64,000 bases of DNA from Streptomyces spectabilis (GTDB lineage Bacteria; Actinomycetota; Actinomycetes; Streptomycetales; Streptomycetaceae). The notes below the pieces were generated by a model, which saw only the letters and a program-made list of their open reading frames with translations, was not told the origin of the DNA and searched no databases. The stretch is taken from NCBI RefSeq assembly GCF_008704795.1, contig NZ_CP023690.1:8008501-8072500 (forward strand). Reading direction: 5' to 3'. A program made the position numbers and the translations under genes. Of this stretch, positions 1 to 12,312 are shown one piece after another; positions within the stretch are counted from its first letter, which is position 1, and the number at the start of each line of letters is the position of its first letter.

Positions 1-1
1 C

Positions 2-3358
<3,357 letters not shown>

Positions 3359-3388
3359 GGACACGGCCCCCCGACCACCCATAGGAGC

Positions 3389-4090
3389 ATGATGACGTCC
3401 AACGGCCCCAGCGGCAGCAAGCCCATCGACCACCTCGACCAGGCCGTGATCGACGGGCAGTCGGGGTACTCGAAGCCGTTCCTCAACCTCTACGACCTCA
3501 CGGTCTACCGCGGCACCGCCCCCCTCCTGTGGGGGTGCCCGCCCGCCGTCTCCCGGACGCTGTACGACACCGAGGTCGGCGCGCGCCACATGGACATCGG
3601 CGTGGGCAGCGGCTATCTGCTGCACCACGCCCGGTTCCCCGTGGCACAGCCCCGGATCACCCTGGTCGACCTCAACCCCAACTCCCTGGCGCACACGGCC
3701 CACCGGCTGCGGCGCTACGAGGTCGCCACGGTCCGCGCCAACGTCCTGGAGCCCCTGCCCGTGCCGAAGGAGTCGCACGACTCGGTCGGCATGAGCTACC
3801 TGCTGCACTGCGTGCCGGGGAGCCTGCGCGAGAAGGGGATCGCCCTCGCGCACGCCGCGGCCGTCGTCCGCCCCGGCGGTGTCGTCTTCGGCACCACGGT
3901 GCTCACGGGCGGCGTCCCGGTGTCCCGCTCCGCCCGCCGGGCGCTGCGGATGCTGAACAAGCGGGGCGCCTTCCACAACGAGGACGACCACCTGGAGGAC
4001 CTGCGGGCACAGCTCGACCAGCACTTCGACCGCCACGATCTGACCGTACGGGGGTGCGTCGGCATCTTCCGCGGCTGGACGCCCTCCTGA
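3389..4090 (+). CDS. Class I SAM-dependent methyltransferase
   Basis: This 233-aa cytoplasmic protein probably methylates a small molecule. The SAM-binding loop is HMDIGVGSGYLLHHA (about residues 67-81), followed by the acidic end of beta-2 in LVDLNPNSL and by a motif-II-like RANVLEPLPV. The C-terminal half has the usual VRPGGVVFGTTVL strand. It starts 30 bp after the PKS stop in the same direction, with a perfect terminator behind it, so it is the last gene of the PKS transcript and may tailor the polyketide. Which atom it methylates cannot be read from sequence. The start codon is one of two consecutive ATG codons (3389, 3392) and either could be used. Confidence 0.85.
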   Translation: MMTSNGPSGSKPIDHLDQAVIDGQSGYSKPFLNLYDLTVYRGTAPLLWGCPPAVSRTLYDTEVGARHMDIGVGSGYLLHHARFPVAQPRITLVDLNPNSLAHTAHRLRRYEVATVRANVLEPLPVPKESHDSVGMSYLLHCVPGSLREKGIALAHAAAVVRPGGVVFGTTVLTGGVPVSRSARRALRMLNKRGAFHNEDDHLEDLRAQLDQHFDRHDLTVRGCVGIFRGWTPS

Positions 4091-4112
4091 GACCGCCGGG
4101 CCCGGACGGCTT

Positions 4113-4140
4113 CCCGGGGCCGCGCGCACGCGGCCCCGGG
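4113..4140 (+). terminator. Perfect 12-bp hairpin after the methyltransferase
   Basis: CCCGGGGCCGCG and its exact reverse complement are separated by a 4-nt CGCA loop. No U-tract follows, as is usual in Streptomyces. It closes the left-hand PKS transcript. Confidence 0.8.
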
Positions 4141-4204
4141 GGAGCGGCCGGGGCGGGGCGGCCTTCGTGCTTCCCCCGGGCCGGGGCGCCACGTACACTC
4201 CGAA

Positions 4205-4219
4205 ACTAGCAGCGCTAAT
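4205..4219. promoter_or_regulatory. Palindromic operator candidate upstream of the thiolase
   Basis: TAGC-agc-GCTA sits about 40 bp before the thiolase start in an A/T-rich patch (AATTAA follows directly). The shape is typical of TetR- or GntR-type operators of fatty-acid genes, but no regulator gene is next to it. Confidence 0.35.
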
Positions 4220-4255
4220 TAACCGCTTGTCGGCCGTACACGCTCCGGAGTCGCC

Positions 4256-5443
4256 GTGCGCACCGTTCACTTCGCCGCCGCCCGCCGCACCCCCATCGGG
4301 CGGCTCCGCGGGGCCCTGTCCTCCGTCCGCCCCGACGACCTCGCCGCCACCGTCGTGCGCGGCCTTCTCGACGGCGTGCCGGACCTCGACCCGGCCCGCG
4401 TCGACGACGTCTACTGGGGCGCCGCCAACCAGGCGGGGGAGGACAACCGCAACGTGGCCCGCATGGCCGCGCTGCTCGCGGGCCTCCCGGAGTCCGTGCC
4501 CGGGGCCACCGTGAACCGGCTGTGCGCGTCGGGCCTCGAAGCCGTCACCACGGCGGCCCGCGCCATCGCCTCCGGCGAGGCCGACATCGTCGTCGCGGGC
4601 GGCTCGGAGTCCATGAGCCGCGCCCCGTTCGTCCTGCCGCGCCCCGACGAGGCGCTGCCGCACCGCATGGAGACCGCCGACACCCGCCTCGGCTGGCGCC
4701 TGGTCAACCCGCGGATGAAGGAGCTGCACGGCCTCCTGTCCATGGGGCAGACCGCGGAGGAGGTGGCCGAGCGCCACGGCGTCTCCCGCGAGCGCCAGGA
4801 CGCCTTCGCGCTGCGCAGCCACCAGCGCGCCGCCGCCGCGCGCAAGAACGGCCACTTCGACGCCGAGCTGCTGCCCGTCACCACCCCGGACGGCACCGTC
4901 GTCGACGCCGACGAGGGCATCCGCGAGGACACCTCGTACGAGAAGCTCAGCAAGCTGCGCCCGGTCTTCCGCGACGGCGGCAGCGTCACCGCGGGCAACG
5001 CGTCGCCGATGAACGACGGCGCCGCGGGCCTGCTGCTCGTCAGCGAGGAGGCGCTGCGCGACCTCGGCCTCACGTCCCTCGGCCGGTACGTGGCCGGGGC
5101 CAGCGCGGGCGTCCACCCGGACGTGATGGGCATCGGACCCGTGCCCGCCACGCGCAAGGTCCTGGCCCGGGCCGGCTGGTCCGTCGCGGACGTGCGGGAG
5201 GCCGAGTTCAACGAGGCCTTCGCCGCCCAGGCGATCGCCTGCGTGGACACGCTCGGCATCGACCCGGACCTGGTCAACCCGGACGGCGGCGCCATCGCCC
5301 TGGGGCACCCCCTGGGCTGCTCCGGCGCCCGGATCCTCACCACGCTCCTGCACCGCATGCGCCGCACCGGTGCCACCCGCGGCCTCGCCACGATGTGCGT
5401 CGGCGTGGGGCAGGGCAGCGCCCTGCTCGTCGAGCGCGACTGA
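4256..5443 (+). CDS. Thiolase / acetyl-CoA C-acyltransferase
   Basis: The 395-aa protein has full thiolase length and motifs. The nucleophilic Cys lies in VNRLCASGLEAV (about residue 90), the C-terminal His motif is GGAIALGHPLGCSGAR, and the second catalytic Cys is in MCVGVGQG. Thiolases of this PaaJ/PcaF/FadA group cleave 3-ketoacyl-CoA or condense two acyl-CoA. It starts with GTG, has its own promoter region after the upstream terminator, and stands alone with no beta-oxidation partners nearby, so the substrate is open. It could belong to the left-hand PKS cluster by supplying or recycling acyl-CoA, but nothing proves that. It faces a small membrane-protein gene 22 bp away. Confidence 0.92.
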   Translation: MRTVHFAAARRTPIGRLRGALSSVRPDDLAATVVRGLLDGVPDLDPARVDDVYWGAANQAGEDNRNVARMAALLAGLPESVPGATVNRLCASGLEAVTTAARAIASGEADIVVAGGSESMSRAPFVLPRPDEALPHRMETADTRLGWRLVNPRMKELHGLLSMGQTAEEVAERHGVSRERQDAFALRSHQRAAAARKNGHFDAELLPVTTPDGTVVDADEGIREDTSYEKLSKLRPVFRDGGSVTAGNASPMNDGAAGLLLVSEEALRDLGLTSLGRYVAGASAGVHPDVMGIGPVPATRKVLARAGWSVADVREAEFNEAFAAQAIACVDTLGIDPDLVNPDGGAIALGHPLGCSGARILTTLLHRMRRTGATRGLATMCVGVGQGSALLVERD

Positions 5444-5465
5444 CCCGAGGCCCTCGCGCGCCCGG

Positions 5466-5657
5466 CTAGGTGAGCGTGACTGCCACGGCGAGCGCCAGGG
5501 CCAGACAGGCGAGCCCCACCGCCGTCACGCCCCATGGCCGGGCGGTCCGGGCCGGGGCGCAACAGCAGCACCGCGGTTCCTTGAGGTAGGGGGAGTCGAG
5601 CCAGTACGCCCCGACGAGCCGGGCGTGTACCTGGGGGATTGCGCCGTCGGTCTCCAT
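5466..5657 (-). CDS. Small Cys-rich single-pass membrane protein (hypothetical)
   Basis: This 63-aa frame has the features of a real small protein: a soluble N-terminus with aromatic residues (GAYWLDSPYLKEP), a four-cysteine run (RCCCCAPAR) at about residues 29-32, and one hydrophobic C-terminal segment (VGLACLALALAVAVTLT). The Cys cluster beside a membrane anchor could be a lipidation or metal/redox site. I do not recognise a family. It lies tail to tail with the thiolase. Confidence 0.45.
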   Translation of the reverse strand: METDGAIPQVHARLVGAYWLDSPYLKEPRCCCCAPARTARPWGVTAVGLACLALALAVAVTLT

Positions 5658-5808
5658 GCCCGAGACAACGCCACGGCCCGCGCCCTGGCCACGGCGGGGT
5701 CAACCATCCCGCCCGAGCACCACGGATAAGGCGGACTCATCCCACGGAAAGCGTTTGGCGCCGGCGATCGACGGAAAGGGATGGCAGGTCGCGCGTCCCC
5801 CGGGGCGC

Positions 5809-7887
5809 TCAGCGCGCGTCGACGAGCCCCTGCGCCAGGTCCTCCGCGAGCAGCCGCTTGGCGATCGCGTCGACCGCCGCCATCAGCCGGGCGTCGTCCT
5901 GGACCCCGCCGCCCTCGGGGGGCCTGCCGTCCTTCGCCAGCTCCTCGCCGAGCCAGCGCGCCCACTCCTTGCCGATGACCTCGGCCTCCCGCTCGCCCGC
6001 GGGAGTGTGCTGGAACAGGGTGCCGCTGCGGCTCAGGTACCCCTCGTCGACCATGCGGTCGAACACCGGCACCAGGACCTCCGGCGGCAGTTGCCGCCGG
6101 ACCGCGATGAGGTTCAGGTTCGCGTGGCCGACCAGGCGGGTGAAGAGCGCCACCTGCATCACCGCCCAGGCGCCCGCCAGGTCCAGGCGCGTGTCGGACC
6201 GCTGGATCACGCTGCGCGCGGTGCCGAGGCCCTTGCGGCGCAGGATGTTGCCCACGGCCAGCTCCAGGAGCCGGGCCGAGTCGCCCGCCGACGACGGCGA
6301 GGCGAAGCCCTCACCCATGTCGTTGGAGCTCATCCGCGCGCTGTCGCGCAGCTCCACCTCCTTGAGGAAGAGCGCCACCACGAACCCCGCGAGGGCGACC
6401 GGCACCGTCCACAGGAACACCGTCTGGATCGTGTCCGCGTACGCCTCCACGAGCGGCGCCGCCGCCGCGTCCGGCAGCTCGTGCAGGCCCTCCGGGCTCT
6501 GCGAGGCCTTCGCGATCACCGCCTCGGGCGCCGCGCCGGTCCGCGCCGCCTCGGCGACCCCGTCCCGGAGGTTCGGGGCCAGCGTGTTGGCGTAGATCGT
6601 GCCGAACACGGCCGTGCCGAAGGCGCTGCCGAGGGTGCGGAAGAACGTGACGCCGGACGTCGCGGTGCCCAGGTCCGCGTACGCGACCGTGTTCTGCACC
6701 GCGATCGTGAGGACCTGCATGCACAGGCCGATGCCGACGCCGAGCACGAACATGTACAGCGACTCGAGCCAGGCGCTGGTCGCGCTGCCCATCAGGGACA
6801 TCAGGAAGAGACCGGCCGCCATCACGAGGGCGCCCACGATCGGGAAGATCCGGTACGTGCCCGTCCTGCTGACCACGTTGCCGCTGAAGATCGACGCGAT
6901 GAGCAGCCCGACGACCATCGGCAGCGTCCGCACGCCGGAGATCGTGGCCGAGTCCCCGTCGACGTACTGGAGGTACGTCGGCAGGAACGTCATCGCGCCG
7001 AGCATCGCGAAGCCCACGATGAAGCTGAGGACCGAGCAGACCGTGAACACGGGGTTCGCGAACAGGCGCATGGGCAGCATCGGCTCCGCCGCGCGCGTCT
7101 CCGCCCAGCAGAAGCCCGCGAGCGCGGCGAGCCCGCCCGCGAACAGGCCGATGACGACGCCCGAACCCCAGGCGTACTCGTTGCCGCCCCAGCTCGTCGC
7201 CAGGATCAGCGCGCTGGAGCCGATCGCCACGAGGGCGATGCCCAGGTAGTCGATGACGGGCCGCGCCGCCGACTTCACCGACGGGATGGTGCGGGCGGCG
7301 GCCACGACGACCAGGATCGCGATGGGCACGTTGACGTAGAACGCCCAGCGCCAGCTCAGATGGTCGGTGAACAGGCCGCCGAGCAGCGGTCCGATGACCG
7401 TGGACACACCGAAGACGGCGCCGATCGCGCCCTGGTACTTGCCGCGCTCCCGCAGCGGGATCACATCGGCGATCAGCGCCATCGCCGTGACCATCAGACC
7501 GCCCGCGCCGATGCCCTGCATCGCCCGCCAGGCGATGAGCAGCGACATGTTCGTGGCCAGGCCGCACAGGAACGAGCCGGTGATGAAGACGACCGCCGAC
7601 ACCTGGAAGACGACCTTGCGGCCGAACAGGTCACCGAACTTGCCGACGAGGACCGTCGCGACCGTCTCCGCGAGCAGGTACGACGTCACCACCCACGACA
7701 TGTGCGCGGCGCCGCCCAGGTCCGACACGATCGTCGGCAGGGCGGTGCCGACGATCGTCTGGTCGAGCGCGGCGAGCAGGACGCCCAGCATGATCGTGAC
7801 GAAGACGACATTGCGGCGGCGCCGGTCCAGGACCGGCGGGCCCTGCTCCGGTGCCCGCGCGGCCTCGGCGTGCTCGGTGACGGTCAC
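5809..7887 (-). CDS. DHA2-family (EmrB/QacA) MFS exporter with C-terminal winged-helix-like extension
   Basis: The N-terminal ~530 residues form a 14-helix drug:H+ antiporter: [13 protein letters not shown] near residue 40 (motif D1 of the DHA2 group), [10 protein letters not shown] (motif A) and [10 protein letters not shown] (motif C). About 150 residues follow after the last helix ([15 protein letters not shown]... to ...[20 protein letters not shown]), resembling a MarR-like winged helix of the kind fused to some Streptomyces exporters. The start chosen is GTG at 7887, where GAGGG lies at good spacing and the protein begins just before the first helix; the frame stays open upstream. The tail may sense substrate or be structural. 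A likely role is export of a toxic compound. Confidence 0.9.
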   Translation of the reverse strand: MTVTEHAEAARAPEQGPPVLDRRRRNVVFVTIMLGVLLAALDQTIVGTALPTIVSDLGGAAHMSWVVTSYLLAETVATVLVGKFGDLFGRKVVFQVSAVVFITGSFLCGLATNMSLLIAWRAMQGIGAGGLMVTAMALIADVIPLRERGKYQGAIGAVFGVSTVIGPLLGGLFTDHLSWRWAFYVNVPIAILVVVAAARTIPSVKSAARPVIDYLGIALVAIGSSALILATSWGGNEYAWGSGVVIGLFAGGLAALAGFCWAETRAAEPMLPMRLFANPVFTVCSVLSFIVGFAMLGAMTFLPTYLQYVDGDSATISGVRTLPMVVGLLIASIFSGNVVSRTGTYRIFPIVGALVMAAGLFLMSLMGSATSAWLESLYMFVLGVGIGLCMQVLTIAVQNTVAYADLGTATSGVTFFRTLGSAFGTAVFGTIYANTLAPNLRDGVAEAARTGAAPEAVIAKASQSPEGLHELPDAAAAPLVEAYADTIQTVFLWTVPVALAGFVVALFLKEVELRDSARMSSNDMGEGFASPSSAGDSARLLELAVGNILRRKGLGTARSVIQRSDTRLDLAGAWAVMQVALFTRLVGHANLNLIAVRRQLPPEVLVPVFDRMVDEGYLSRSGTLFQHTPAGEREAEVIGKEWARWLGEELAKDGRPPEGGGVQDDARLMAAVDAIAKRLLAEDLAQGLVDAR

Positions 7888-7952
7888 AGGCACACCCTCA
7901 CACCGGTCCCGGGCGGGTGCATGCCGGGCCGTCCGGTCCGGTGACGGGCCGC

Positions 7953-8729
7953 TCAGTCCCGCGGACGCCGCCGCAGCAGATAGGTGTCCATGATCCAGCC
8001 CTTGCGCGCACGGGCCTCGGCCCGCAGCCGCCCGATGCGCCCGGCCGCCTCGGGCAGCGCCCCGGAGACGAGGATCTCGTCGGGCGTGCCGATGTAGGCG
8101 CCCCAGTAGATGTCCAGGTCGTCCCGGTCGGCGTACCGCTGGAAGGCCTGCCGCGCGTCCAGCATCACCACCACGTCGTCCACGCCCTCGGGGAAACCCT
8201 CGTCGCTCAGGCGGCGCCCGGTGGTGACCTGGAAGGGGCGCCCGACGCGGTTGAGGCCCACCCGGTGCCGGGCGGCGAGCGCGGACACGCTGCTGACCCC
8301 GGGCACGACGTCGTACGCGAAGGCGACGGCACCGCGCCCGATGACGTCCTCCAGGATCGCGATCGTGCTGTCGTACAGCGCGGGGTCGCCCCACACCAGG
8401 AAGGCGCCGGTGTCCTCCGCGCCGAGCTCGTCGGCGATCATTCGCTCATACAGGTCGGCGCGGCGGCCGCGCCAGTCGTCGACCGCGCCGGCGTAGGCGA
8501 CCCGGTCCGCCTCCTGGTCGCGCCGCGGGTCGCGGGCCTCGACGACGCGGTACGCCCCGTCCGGGCGGTGGGCGTCGAGCATGCCCCGGCGCAGCGCGAC
8601 GAGGTCCTCCTTCTCCGCGCCCTTGTCCAGGACGAAGAACACATCGGTGTCCCCCATCGCCTTGACCGCTTGCAGGGTGAGCTGGTCCGGGTCGCCCGCG
8701 CCGATCCCGATGACATGAATCCTTCGCAC
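7953..8729 (-). CDS. cobF: Precorrin-6A synthase (deacetylating)
   Basis: CobF of the aerobic cobalamin route methylates precorrin-5 at C-1 and releases acetate. The 258-aa protein has the tetrapyrrole methylase fold: the N-terminal [15 protein letters not shown] strand-loop, [13 protein letters not shown] (around residue 125), and [15 protein letters not shown]. The C-terminal MDTYLLRRR ending and the length fit CobF better than other cob methylases. No other cobalamin gene is in the window. It starts with GTG 12 bp after a DUF309 gene, so they form a two-gene operon. Confidence 0.92.
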   Translation of the reverse strand: MRRIHVIGIGAGDPDQLTLQAVKAMGDTDVFFVLDKGAEKEDLVALRRGMLDAHRPDGAYRVVEARDPRRDQEADRVAYAGAVDDWRGRRADLYERMIADELGAEDTGAFLVWGDPALYDSTIAILEDVIGRGAVAFAYDVVPGVSSVSALAARHRVGLNRVGRPFQVTTGRRLSDEGFPEGVDDVVVMLDARQAFQRYADRDDLDIYWGAYIGTPDEILVSGALPEAAGRIGRLRAEARARKGWIMDTYLLRRRPRD

Positions 8730-8741
8730 GTCAGGAGTGTG

Positions 8742-9272
8742 TCACCCGTCCCCGCGCGCCGGTCCTGGGGCCAGCTCCGGCGCGGCCGCCGCCGCGTCGA
8801 CGGGCACCTCGCCCCGCTCCACCCGCGCGGCCAACGCGTGCGCCCACGCGAGCAGTTCCGCCACGCCGATCCCGTACGGCCGCTCGCGGCCCGGCTCCGC
8901 CGCGCTCCACGCCGCGACGGCGCCCGCGCCCCTGCGGAGCAGCCGCGCCCCGCCCGTCGCGTTGCCGCGCGCCGCGTGGGTGAGTCCTACGGCGAGCTGC
9001 GCGAGCCCCTGCCACAGGCCGCGCTCCCGCCCGGGCCCCGACTTCCAGGCGTCCTCGAAGACCTCGTGCGCGTGGAAGGGCCGCCCGGCGTCGAGGAGCG
9101 CCTGCGCCTCGGCGAGGGTCTCGGCGGGGGTGCGGGTCACGCCCTCCGGCTGCCGCTCGACGCCTTCGGTCCCGTACGGCAGCGGTCGCCCGAGCCCGTC
9201 GCGCGGCCGCGCGCTGCGCGCCCGGCCCTCCGTGTCCCGGTCCCGGCCGCCTGGTCCAAGTGCGCTCGTCAT
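8742..9272 (-). CDS. DUF309-domain protein
   Basis: The 176-aa protein carries the DUF309 signature: FHAHEVFEDAWKS (about residues 66-78), GLWQGLAQLAVGLTHAARGN, and a following small helical bundle. The conserved His and Glu in HEVFE suggest metal binding or catalysis, but the function of the family is not established. The first ~50 residues are low-complexity and charged. It is transcribed with cobF. The ATG was chosen because upstream codons add only Pro/Arg-rich sequence. Confidence 0.75.
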   Translation of the reverse strand: MTSALGPGGRDRDTEGRARSARPRDGLGRPLPYGTEGVERQPEGVTRTPAETLAEAQALLDAGRPFHAHEVFEDAWKSGPGRERGLWQGLAQLAVGLTHAARGNATGGARLLRRGAGAVAAWSAAEPGRERPYGIGVAELLAWAHALAARVERGEVPVDAAAAAPELAPGPARGDG

Positions 9273-9408
9273 GCGGTGATTCTCCCGCCGCGGGCCCGCA
9301 CCCCGCGCCCGGGCGGTGACCTGCGGCGGGGGCGGCGGAACCACCCCCGCAGGTGGGGTAGAGTTCTACCTGCGTGATCACGCGGAACACACACCGCGAG
9401 GAACGCAC

Positions 9409-9482
<74 letters not shown>

Positions 9483-9501
9483 CTTTGCGAAGTCGCGAGT
9501 C

Positions 9502-9537
9502 GAGGGGCCGTTTCAGAGAGATCTGAAACGGCCCCTC
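9502..9537 (+). terminator. Terminator behind tRNA-Pro
   Basis: A perfect 15-bp stem (GAGGGGCCGTTTCAG with its complement) encloses a 6-nt loop, 19 bp after the tRNA. Confidence 0.85.
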
Positions 9538-9573
9538 GGTCGTTCCGCGACCGCTGGCTATGCTGCCGCCGTG

Positions 9574-9592
9574 CGAAGCGCTCGGGCAAGCG
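9574..9592. promoter_or_regulatory. AAGCGCT direct-repeat operator candidate
   Basis: AAGCGCTC occurs twice with a 12-bp period just before the DeoR/LacI-like gene, and each copy contains the palindrome AGCGCT. Autoregulation by that protein is likely. Confidence 0.45.
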
Positions 9593-9627
9593 CTCAAACG
9601 AACAGCGGTGGGTGAGGGGGCAGCAGC

Positions 9628-10740
9628 ATGCGCGAACCGGTGGACCTCAGGCGGCAGCGGATCCTCGCCGCGGTGCGGTCGCGCGGCGCGACCCGGGTCA
9701 GCGATCTCGCGGCGGAGCTCGCGGTGTCCGTGGTGACCCTCAGGCGCGACGTGGAGGAACTGGCCCGCGAGGGCAAGCTGCGCCGCGGCCACGGCGTGGC
9801 AAGGCCGGTCACGGACGAGGCCGAGCGCCCGGCGCCCCGCGCGCCCGGGCCCACGGCCGACGGCGGCCCGGTCGCGGTCGTGGTGCCCGAGCGCCACTCG
9901 TATCTGCACGAGACGCTGCACGGTGCCCGGTCCGCCTTCGAGGAGGCGGGCGTCCGCATCGCGCTGCACATCGCACCGGCCGCGCCGGGCGCCGAACAGC
10001 CGCTGGTGGAGCGGGCGTTGGCGGACGGCGCGCGGGGCCTGCTGATCGCGCCGCGCTGGCGCAGCCGGGCCGTCGAGGAGGCCGACTACGCGTGGCTGTC
10101 GCGCGTGGGGGTGCCCACGGTCGTGATGGAGCGCAGGCCCCGGCGCGGGGGCGCGCTGCACGCCGTCGACGCGGTGTGCACGGACCACTGGTACGGCGTC
10201 CACCTCGCCGTCGAGCACCTCACGGGGATCGGGCACCGGCGGATCGTCCTCGCCGCGCGCGACGACAGCCCGACGGCGCGCGCCCTGCGCGCGGCGTTCA
10301 CCGAGATCGCGGCGGACCACCCAGGGGTGGACGCGTGGGCGCTCGCCCTCAGCTCTCCCGGCGCGGTGCCCGACCCGGCGGCGCCGGCCGCGCGGCAGCC
10401 GGTCGACCTGCCGTCGCTGCTGGCCGAGCGGGGGGCGACGGCCGCGGTCCTCCACGGCGACGTGGACGCGCTGATGCTGGTGCAGGGCTTGCGTGACGCC
10501 GGGGTCCGGGTGCCGGAGGACTGCTCCGTGATCGCTTACGACGACGTGGTCGCGGCGCTCGGCAGCACCCCCCTGACGGCCGTGTCCCCGCCCAAGGCGG
10601 ACATCGGCCGGGCGGCGGCCGAGCTGCTCCTGCGCCGCCTGGCGCTGGGCGCTGGGCCGGTGCGGCGGCTGGAACTGCTGCCGGAGCTCAAGGTTCGCGG
10701 CTCGACCCGACCGCTGCGCGACTCGGTATCGCCGCGCTAG
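9628..10740 (+). CDS. Transcriptional regulator, DeoR-type HTH fused to LacI-type sugar-binding domain
   Basis: The 370-aa protein begins with a DeoR-like winged helix (RRQRILAAVRSRGATRVSDLAAELAV..., residues 8-60), not the usual LacI headpiece. A periplasmic-binding-protein-like effector domain follows (VAVVVPERHSYL, TDHWYGVHLAVEHLTGIGHRRI, SVIAYDDVVAALGSTPLTAVSPP). The last motif is the classical LacI/GalR ending. It sits just upstream of an ABC sugar-uptake operon in the same direction and most likely represses it, with an oligosaccharide or uronate product as inducer. Confidence 0.88.
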   Translation: MREPVDLRRQRILAAVRSRGATRVSDLAAELAVSVVTLRRDVEELAREGKLRRGHGVARPVTDEAERPAPRAPGPTADGGPVAVVVPERHSYLHETLHGARSAFEEAGVRIALHIAPAAPGAEQPLVERALADGARGLLIAPRWRSRAVEEADYAWLSRVGVPTVVMERRPRRGGALHAVDAVCTDHWYGVHLAVEHLTGIGHRRIVLAARDDSPTARALRAAFTEIAADHPGVDAWALALSSPGAVPDPAAPAARQPVDLPSLLAERGATAAVLHGDVDALMLVQGLRDAGVRVPEDCSVIAYDDVVAALGSTPLTAVSPPKADIGRAAAELLLRRLALGAGPVRRLELLPELKVRGSTRPLRDSVSPR

Positions 10741-10845
10741 GTCGCCCCTCGTCTGCGGGCCGTCCGGGGCTGGTCGCGCCCGCGCGGCGGAGCCGCATAT
10801 GAGCACAGCCCCGCGCCCCTGACGGGCGCCAACTGCCGCACCGTG

Positions 10846-10910
10846 ATGAGCGTTTGATCGGTTCATCTTCTTCTGATCGGTCTATTGACCAAGTTCGTTC
10901 AGGCGATCAG
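10846..10910 (+). promoter_or_regulatory. Promoter/operator region of the sugar-uptake operon
   Basis: TGATCGGT occurs twice (TTGATCGGTTCATC, then CTGATCGGTCTATTG) in an unusually A/T-rich stretch before the binding-protein gene. The repeats probably bind the adjacent DeoR/LacI-type regulator. Confidence 0.45.
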
Positions 10911-10952
10911 TATTCCCGTGACTCGAACACGCAGGAGCCGCGGGAGGCGCCC

Positions 10953-12281
10953 ATGCCTGGTCGACACAGCCGCCCCAGCCGTCGGGGAGTGCTCGGCGCG
11001 CTCACCGCGCTGCCGCTCACCGGTGCCCTCGGCGCCTGTAGTGAGGCCAAGCAGCGCACCAAGGGCCCCACCACCCTCACCTTCTGGTCCGCGCTGCGCG
11101 GCAGCCAGGAGGTCGTGGACGCGTTCAACCGGACGCACGACCACATTCAGGTCGACTTCGAGCAGGTGCCGTCCGGCAACCACGGCGGGTACGCGAAGCT
11201 CAGCAACGCGGCGCGCGCCGGCAACGCGCCCGACGTCGCCACGATCGAGTACCCCCAGGTGCCGGGCTTCGCCATAGACGGCGTCGCCCGCGACATCACG
11301 CCGCTGCTCGGCGACGGGCTGCGGGCCGAGCTGCTGCCCCAGGCGCTCGCGCTGACCACGTTCGAGAACCGCACGTACAGCGTGCCGCTCGACGTCGAGC
11401 CGATGGTGCTGCACTACCGCAGGGACCTCTTCGAGAAGCACGGGTTCGACGTCCCGGGCACCTGGGACGAGTTCGCCGCGCTCGCCCGCGAGGTGCGGCG
11501 GCTCGGCAAGGGCCGCAGGGCGGCGGTCTTCCCCACGGACGGCGCGACGCACTTCGCGGCCTGGGCCTGGCAGGCGGGCGCCCAGTGGTTCGACACCTCC
11601 GACGGCGCCTGGAACGTCTCCCTCGCGGACGCCCCGACCCGGCGCGTGGCGGCGTACTGGCAGCGCCTCATCGACGAGGACCTCGTCCACGTCAACGCCG
11701 TCGAGAGCCGGCTGGCCGACGCCCAGATCGCGGGCGGCCTGGTCCTGACCCGGTTCAGCGGCGCCTGGGAGGCGGGCGCGCAGATGAACGCGCGGCCGGG
11801 CCAGAAGGACCTGTGGCGGATCGCCCCGCTGCCCCAGTGGGACCCCGCCCGGCCCGCCGTCGGCACGCACGGCGGCTCCACCTTCACCGTGACGAAGGAC
11901 TGCGGACACCCCGAGGCCGCCATGGAGTTCATCGCATGGCAGGTCAGCCACCCCGACGCCCTCAAGGCCCGGCTCTCCAGCGGCGCGAGCAGCCAGTACC
12001 CGGCCGCGTCCGAGCTCGTGGCGGTCGGCCGCGCCGCCTTCGACCGCGGCTACTACGGCGGACAGGACGTCTACGCGCTCTTCGACGAGGAGGCCCGCAA
12101 GATCCGCGACGGCTGGACGTGGGGCCCCCGGATGACCGCCACCAGCAAGGTCATGCAGGACGCCTTCGCCCGCGCCGGAAACGGCTCCGGCACCCTCCTG
12201 TCCTCCGTGCGCGCCGCGCAGGACGGCACGATGCCCGACCTCAAGGCGCTCGGCCTGGCCACCACCCAGCACTCCACCTGA
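10953..12281 (+). CDS. ABC sugar transporter, extracellular substrate-binding lipoprotein
   Basis: The 442-aa protein binds a carbohydrate outside the cell. It has a twin-arginine-like signal (SRRGVLGALTALPLTGALGAC) with lipobox LGAC, so the mature Cys would be lipid-anchored. The family-1 solute-binding fold follows: TLTFWSALRGSQEVVDAFN, the SNAARAGNAPDVATIEY region, and YSVPLDVEPMVLHYRRDLFEKHGF. The ATG chosen has GGGAGG ahead of it; the frame opens further upstream but would not give a signal peptide. It is the first gene of a five-gene operon and works with the two permeases that follow. Confidence 0.93.
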   Translation: MPGRHSRPSRRGVLGALTALPLTGALGACSEAKQRTKGPTTLTFWSALRGSQEVVDAFNRTHDHIQVDFEQVPSGNHGGYAKLSNAARAGNAPDVATIEYPQVPGFAIDGVARDITPLLGDGLRAELLPQALALTTFENRTYSVPLDVEPMVLHYRRDLFEKHGFDVPGTWDEFAALAREVRRLGKGRRAAVFPTDGATHFAAWAWQAGAQWFDTSDGAWNVSLADAPTRRVAAYWQRLIDEDLVHVNAVESRLADAQIAGGLVLTRFSGAWEAGAQMNARPGQKDLWRIAPLPQWDPARPAVGTHGGSTFTVTKDCGHPEAAMEFIAWQVSHPDALKARLSSGASSQYPAASELVAVGRAAFDRGYYGGQDVYALFDEEARKIRDGWTWGPRMTATSKVMQDAFARAGNGSGTLLSSVRAAQDGTMPDLKALGLATTQHST

Positions 12282-12312
12282 ACGCCCGCACCCCGAAAGG
12301 CAGGTGACACCC

